From Polyangiaceae bacterium (GTDB lineage: Bacteria; Myxococcota_A; Polyangia; Polyangiales; Polyangiaceae), in assembly GCA_029266615.1 (NCBI GenBank), contig JAQSWN010000025.1, positions 23,999-87,998 on the forward strand: a DNA stretch of 64,000 nt, given 5' to 3'. A model generated the notes under the pieces. That model did not search any database. It had not been told where the DNA came from and saw only the letters and a list, made by a program, of their open reading frames with translations. The stretch's first letter is position 1; the number at the start of each line of letters is the position of its first letter. The position numbers and the translations under genes were made by a program. Shown piece by piece: positions 60,406 to 64,000 of the stretch.

Positions 60406-61650
60406 TTGAGTGAAGTCGGCGAGCACTTGCTGCGAGACCTTGCGCCGCAGGTGCTGGGCGCCGTGGTCCGGCGCTACCGCGACTTCGAAGCTGCGGAGGA
60501 TGCCGTGCAGGAAGCGCTCCTCGCGGCGTCCACGACGTGGCCGCGCGACGGCGTGCCGGAAAATCCGCGGGCGTGGCTGATTCAGGTCGCGGCGCGGCGC
60601 ATCACGGACCAGCTACGCTCGGAGATCGCGCGGCGGCGCCGGGAAACGGTGCTCGCCGTCAGCGCCGAGGACGACTTCGCCCCCTCCCCCGATTCGGAGC
60701 ATGAGCCGGAGAAGGAAGACACGCTGCTCCTGCTGTTCATGTGCTGTCATCCCTCGTTGACGCGCACGTCGGCAATCGCGCTCACGCTGCGCGCGGTGGC
60801 AGGCCTCACCACCGCCGAGATCGCGCACGCTTTCATGGTGCCAGAACCGACGATGGCTCAGCGCATCAGCCGGGCCAAGCAGCTAGTCAAGAAGAGCGGT
60901 GCGGGCTTCCAGATGCCGACCGCGGACCAGCGTGGCGAGCGGCTGAGCGCGGTGTTGCACGTGCTTTACCTCATCTTCAACGAAGGTTATTCCAGCAGCA
61001 GCGGGGATGCGCTTTCGCGCGTGGATCTCTCGAGCGAAGCGATTCGGCTTGCGCGCGGCGTGCAGCAGCTCTTGCCGAACGATCCCGAAGTCGCGGGGCT
61101 GCTCGCGCTCATGCGGCTGACGGACGCGCGCCGCCGAGCCCGTACGGGGCTGGACGGCGAGCTCATCCCGCTCGACGAACAAGATAGGAGCCTTTGGGAC
61201 CGCGAGGCCATCGCGGAGGGCGTACAGCTGGTGACGCAGGCGCTGTCGCGAGGAGCGGTCGGCGCCTATCAGCTGCAAGCGGCGATCGCGGCGTGCCACG
61301 ACGAAGCGGCGAGCACGCAGTCTACGGACTGGCCGCAGATCCTGGCGCTCTATGGATTGCTGGAGCGCGTTTCCGGTGACAACCCGATGCTCACGTTGAA
61401 CCGCGCGGTAGCCCTCGCGATGGTGGAGGGCCCCCAAGCCGCGCTGCGCTTGCTGGAGCCGCTGAGCCTGGACGCGCGGGTCGCGACGCACCATCGCCTC
61501 TCTGCGGTACGCGGCCACCTCTGCGAAATGTCCGGCCAGCACGCGCTAGCGGTGACTCACTATCAAGACGCCGCTGCGCACACCGCGAGCACGCCGGAGC
61601 GAAACTACCTGCTGATGAAGGCCGCGCGCTTGCGCGACCAAGCACGCTGA
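60406..61650 (+). CDS. ECF RNA polymerase sigma factor, ECF42 type (second copy)
   Basis: The product is 414 aa if translation starts at TTG 60406, directly after the YciI stop, with GGTGGAG upstream. The track starts at GTG 60379 inside YciI. It has sigma2 (RDFEAAEDAVQEALLAAST), sigma4 (LTTAEIAHAFMVPEPTMAQR) and the long ECF42 extension with YLIFNEGYSSS. The C-terminus follows the family to AARLRDQA. It is related to but clearly diverged from the first copy. Its 3' end abuts the convergent hydrolase gene. Confidence 0.9.
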   Translation: MSEVGEHLLRDLAPQVLGAVVRRYRDFEAAEDAVQEALLAASTTWPRDGVPENPRAWLIQVAARRITDQLRSEIARRRRETVLAVSAEDDFAPSPDSEHEPEKEDTLLLLFMCCHPSLTRTSAIALTLRAVAGLTTAEIAHAFMVPEPTMAQRISRAKQLVKKSGAGFQMPTADQRGERLSAVLHVLYLIFNEGYSSSSGDALSRVDLSSEAIRLARGVQQLLPNDPEVAGLLALMRLTDARRRARTGLDGELIPLDEQDRSLWDREAIAEGVQLVTQALSRGAVGAYQLQAAIAACHDEAASTQSTDWPQILALYGLLERVSGDNPMLTLNRAVALAMVEGPQAALRLLEPLSLDARVATHHRLSAVRGHLCEMSGQHALAVTHYQDAAAHTASTPERNYLLMKAARLRDQAR

Positions 61651-62493
61651 TCAGACGCCGTGAGCCTTGAGCCAAGCCGCCAGGCGCTTGAAGCCGTCCT
61701 CGGCGTCTTCCTTGCGGTAGCTCGGGCGGTAATCGGCCGCGAAGGCGTGACCGGCCTCGGGGTAGACGTGAATCTCGGCCTGCTTGGCGGCTGCGCTCCC
61801 GCTCTCGAGCGCGCTCTTCATTTGCTCGAGCCCTTCCACCGGAATGCCTTGATCTTTGCCGCCGTATAGCCCGAGTACGGGAGCCTTTAGCTCGCCCACG
61901 AGGTCGATCGGGCTTTTGGGATGCAGTGGATCCTTATCGCCGACGACTTTTCCATACCAGGCGACGCCAGCTTTGACCCTCGGTTGGTGCGCGGCGTACA
62001 GCCACGTGATGCGGCCGCCCCAGCAAAAACCCGTGATCGCAAGGCGCGAAGCGTCCGCTTCGGCTTGCCTCGACGCCCACGCCACGGTGGCGTCCAGATC
62101 GCCCGCGACCTGCGCGTCCGACGCTTGGGAGACAATCTGGGCCCGGAGCTGGCTGATGTCGGCGATTTTCGTAGCGTCCCCGTGCCGCGCGAACAGATCC
62201 GGTGCGATCGCCAGGTAACCGAGCTTGGCGAAGCGCCGGCACATGTCTTTGATGTGCTCGTGCACCCCGAAGATCTCGTGGACGACGAGCAGCACCGGCA
62301 GCTTGTTCTTCGGGCTGCCCTTGGGATACGCGCGGTAGGCGGGGATATCACCGGCCGCGGTAGCAATTTTTACGTCCCCTGCTTCCAAACCCTGGGCACT
62401 CGTGGCGAGCACCGTGGTGGCAATCGGAACGACCGCGAGCGCGAAGCCGCTGCTGAGGCCGTGCTTGATGAGGTCGCGTCGCGAAGCCACCAT
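61651..62493 (-). CDS. Dienelactone hydrolase family protein, exported by TAT-like signal
   Basis: This 280-aa protein has a twin-Arg-type signal (SRRDLIKHGLSSGFALAV) and the DLH pattern: nucleophile Cys in GFCWGG, a catalytic Asp in GGKDQGIP and the His in AGHAFAADY. It is an alpha/beta hydrolase acting on lactones, dienelactones or esters. Export makes it different from the cytoplasmic dienelactone hydrolases of aromatic catabolism. It may act on a wall or lipid ester. It is a single gene. Confidence 0.9.
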   Translation of the reverse strand: MVASRRDLIKHGLSSGFALAVVPIATTVLATSAQGLEAGDVKIATAAGDIPAYRAYPKGSPKNKLPVLLVVHEIFGVHEHIKDMCRRFAKLGYLAIAPDLFARHGDATKIADISQLRAQIVSQASDAQVAGDLDATVAWASRQAEADASRLAITGFCWGGRITWLYAAHQPRVKAGVAWYGKVVGDKDPLHPKSPIDLVGELKAPVLGLYGGKDQGIPVEGLEQMKSALESGSAAAKQAEIHVYPEAGHAFAADYRPSYRKEDAEDGFKRLAAWLKAHGV

Positions 62494-62677
62494 GGGCCGA
62501 GGTTAGCCCGCGCCGTCGAGCCATACACGGAGATTCACTCGCGGCGGAGCGCGTCTCCGGGGAGAACGTCGAGGTCCGCTAGCGGCAAGGGAATTGTCTT
62601 TGCCGAGAGAGGCAGTGGGGCCATACTTCCGCTCGGCTGCGGACTGGTCCTGACCGGCCGAGCCAGAAAACGGGAAG

Positions 62678-64000
62678 ATGGGGCGCGATAGCTCTACCCA
62701 AGGACCGGCCGACGAGGTTCGGAAACTCCAAGATCGCTTGCGCGCGATCTCCGATGTAACCCGTCGCTTCGCGGAAGAGACGACGGACTACGCGCGCCTT
62801 CTGGACACGGTCGCCGAAACGCTGGGGGACACCCTGCGCGACAGCTGCATGGTGTTCCTGCTGGACGACTCGCAGCAGTCCGTCACGGCCGTCGCCATGC
62901 ACGCGCCGGATCCGCACGTGCTGAGGGAGTTCCGAGACAGCTTCCGCGACCGAAAGATTCCGCTCGCCGCTCAGCCGTCATTCCATCGGGTCATCACGAG
63001 CGGTGAGCCGATCCTGGCGCCACGGCTTTCCGCTACCACCGAGTCGAGTCCGGAGCGGGCGCGCTGGCAGGAGAAGCTCGGGTTGCACAGCGCGCTGCTC
63101 GTTCCGCTGCAGGTGCAAGGTCGCTCGCTCGGCATCCTGTCGTTGGCTCGCTTCCGACCGGAGTCGCCGCCGTTCGACGAGCAGGATCAGGAGCTCGCGC
63201 AGAACCTCGCCGACCACGCCGCGCTCGCGCTCGAAAATGCCCGGCTGTTCGCGGCCGCCGAGCAGATGACGGCCGCCGTGCATCGGTCCGAGGAAGCCCG
63301 GCGCCAGTTCATCGAAGCGAGCCCCATCGCGCGCTTCGTGATCGCGGTCAAAGATTTCCGCGTCGTGGAGGTGAACGAAGCCGCGCTCGCACTTTACGGC
63401 TACACGCGAGAAGAGTTTCTGGCGCTGAGCCTGGATGACTTGCGACACCCAGACGATCGAGAGCGGCTGGTGGCGGCGCTGGATGCGGCGGGCGACGAGC
63501 ATACCGCCGGGCTCGCCAAGCACCGACGCCGAGACGGGGCGGTTCTGTTCGTGGAAGGTAGCAGTCAACTCTCCACCTACCGCGGGGAGCCGGCCCGCTT
63601 CGTAGTGCTGTCGGATCAGACGAAGCGCGTGCGCGCGGAGCAGGAGCGCGACCAAACCGCGGAGCGACTGCGCACCACGCTGGACAGCATGAAAGAGGGG
63701 TACACGATCATGGATCGTAGCCTCCGCTATGTGTACGTGAACCGCGCCGGCGCCGAGCAAACGCACCTAACCCGCGAAGAGCTGCTCGGCCGCACGCCGG
63801 TGGACCTTTACCCGGGCTTCGAAGGAACCCCCATTCACCAAGCACTGCAAGGGGCGTTGGACACGGGGCAGCCCCAGCGGGTCGAGAATCGGTTCCTGCA
63901 TAGCGACGGGGAGACCGGCTTTTTCGAGCTCAACATTCAGCCGGTTCCGGAGGGGTTGGTCGTGCTGTCCGTGGACCAGACCGACCAGCGCCGCGCGGAG
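62678..64000 (+). CDS. GAF/PAS sensor protein, probably a histidine kinase, cut by the window edge
   Basis: About 441 residues are visible from ATG 62678, the first start after an in-frame TGA. A GAF domain occupies about residues 15-190 (DSCMVFLLDDSQQSV, LLVPLQVQGRSLGILSLAR). A first PAS follows (SPIARFVIAVKDFRVVEVNE, LRHPDDRERLVAA) and a second PAS begins near 330 (MKEGYTIMDRSLRYVYVN). The output domain is beyond the edge. Kinase or diguanylate cyclase output are both possible, kinase being more usual for this layout. Confidence 0.8.
   Translation, partial: MGRDSSTQGPADEVRKLQDRLRAISDVTRRFAEETTDYARLLDTVAETLGDTLRDSCMVFLLDDSQQSVTAVAMHAPDPHVLREFRDSFRDRKIPLAAQPSFHRVITSGEPILAPRLSATTESSPERARWQEKLGLHSALLVPLQVQGRSLGILSLARFRPESPPFDEQDQELAQNLADHAALALENARLFAAAEQMTAAVHRSEEARRQFIEASPIARFVIAVKDFRVVEVNEAALALYGYTREEFLALSLDDLRHPDDRERLVAALDAAGDEHTAGLAKHRRRDGAVLFVEGSSQLSTYRGEPARFVVLSDQTKRVRAEQERDQTAERLRTTLDSMKEGYTIMDRSLRYVYVNRAGAEQTHLTREELLGRTPVDLYPGFEGTPIHQALQGALDTGQPQRVENRFLHSDGETGFFELNIQPVPEGLVVLSVDQTDQRRAE

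Overview
The window is GC-rich, densely coded DNA that looks chromosomal and most likely comes from a predatory or saprophytic myxobacterium (Myxococcota, Polyangia-like). The clues are lipoproteins with long Gly/Ser/Ala-rich linkers after the lipobox, three proteins with MYXO-CTERM-like tails (Cys, one hydrophobic helix, Arg cluster), an MXAN_6640-type putative metalloprotease, HmuY-family lipoproteins, a DUF1592/DUF1552 pair, a Ser/Thr kinase paired with an ECF sigma factor, and two ECF42/DGPF modules. I see no phage, insertion sequence, CRISPR array, tRNA or rRNA. The first and last genes run off the window.

Layout. 1-3325: end of a transporter gene, then an SRPBCC-YciI-ECF42 operon followed by a YciI relic. 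3304-9755: an RND efflux pump (permease and adaptor) divergent from an OmpR-type two-component system, with a direct repeat between them that could be the operator. 9743-14537: BASS-type transporter, DoxX, and a nitrite reductase operon (116-aa unknown protein, nirB, nirD). 14591-15152: a gene graveyard holding an NtrC-type relic and EmrA/EmrB relics. 15250-22202: aminotransferase, an internally deleted AraC/GyrI regulator, a lipoprotein, an orphan YciI protein, a frameshifted Cys-rich repeat gene, a receiver-EAL protein, an MsrB-MsrA lipoprotein and a broken EamA transporter.

22221-27483: a secreted or surface module with two HmuY-like lipoproteins, an HExxH protease, a trypsin-like protease and a catalase-family haem protein. 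This is the most interesting part of the window, because it resembles in plan the protease-plus-HmuY haem capture of Porphyromonas. 27470-37064: DUF2252, a giant GSDH/PKD/PA14 surface protein, an SGNH-type esterase, an ABC exporter, a small secreted protein and a lone receiver. 37056-46348, all on the minus strand: a DUF1772 fusion, a sugar-related run (isomerase, ThuA, then porin and lipoprotein) and the DUF1592-DUF1552 pair.

46744-64000: a Rossmann-fold protein of unknown role, a 701-aa diiron/Fer4/double-CDGSH protein, an expansin-like lipoprotein, a LysR regulator, an ECF sigma-Ser/Thr kinase operon, an AraC regulator, a three-gene operon with a split thiamine-diphosphate enzyme, an SDR-GST pair, a second YciI-ECF42 module, a dienelactone hydrolase and the start of a GAF/PAS sensor protein.

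Gene starts were moved inside the given ORFs where a ribosome binding site, signal peptide or family alignment from memory supported it. All family names come from motif recognition and no database search was run.
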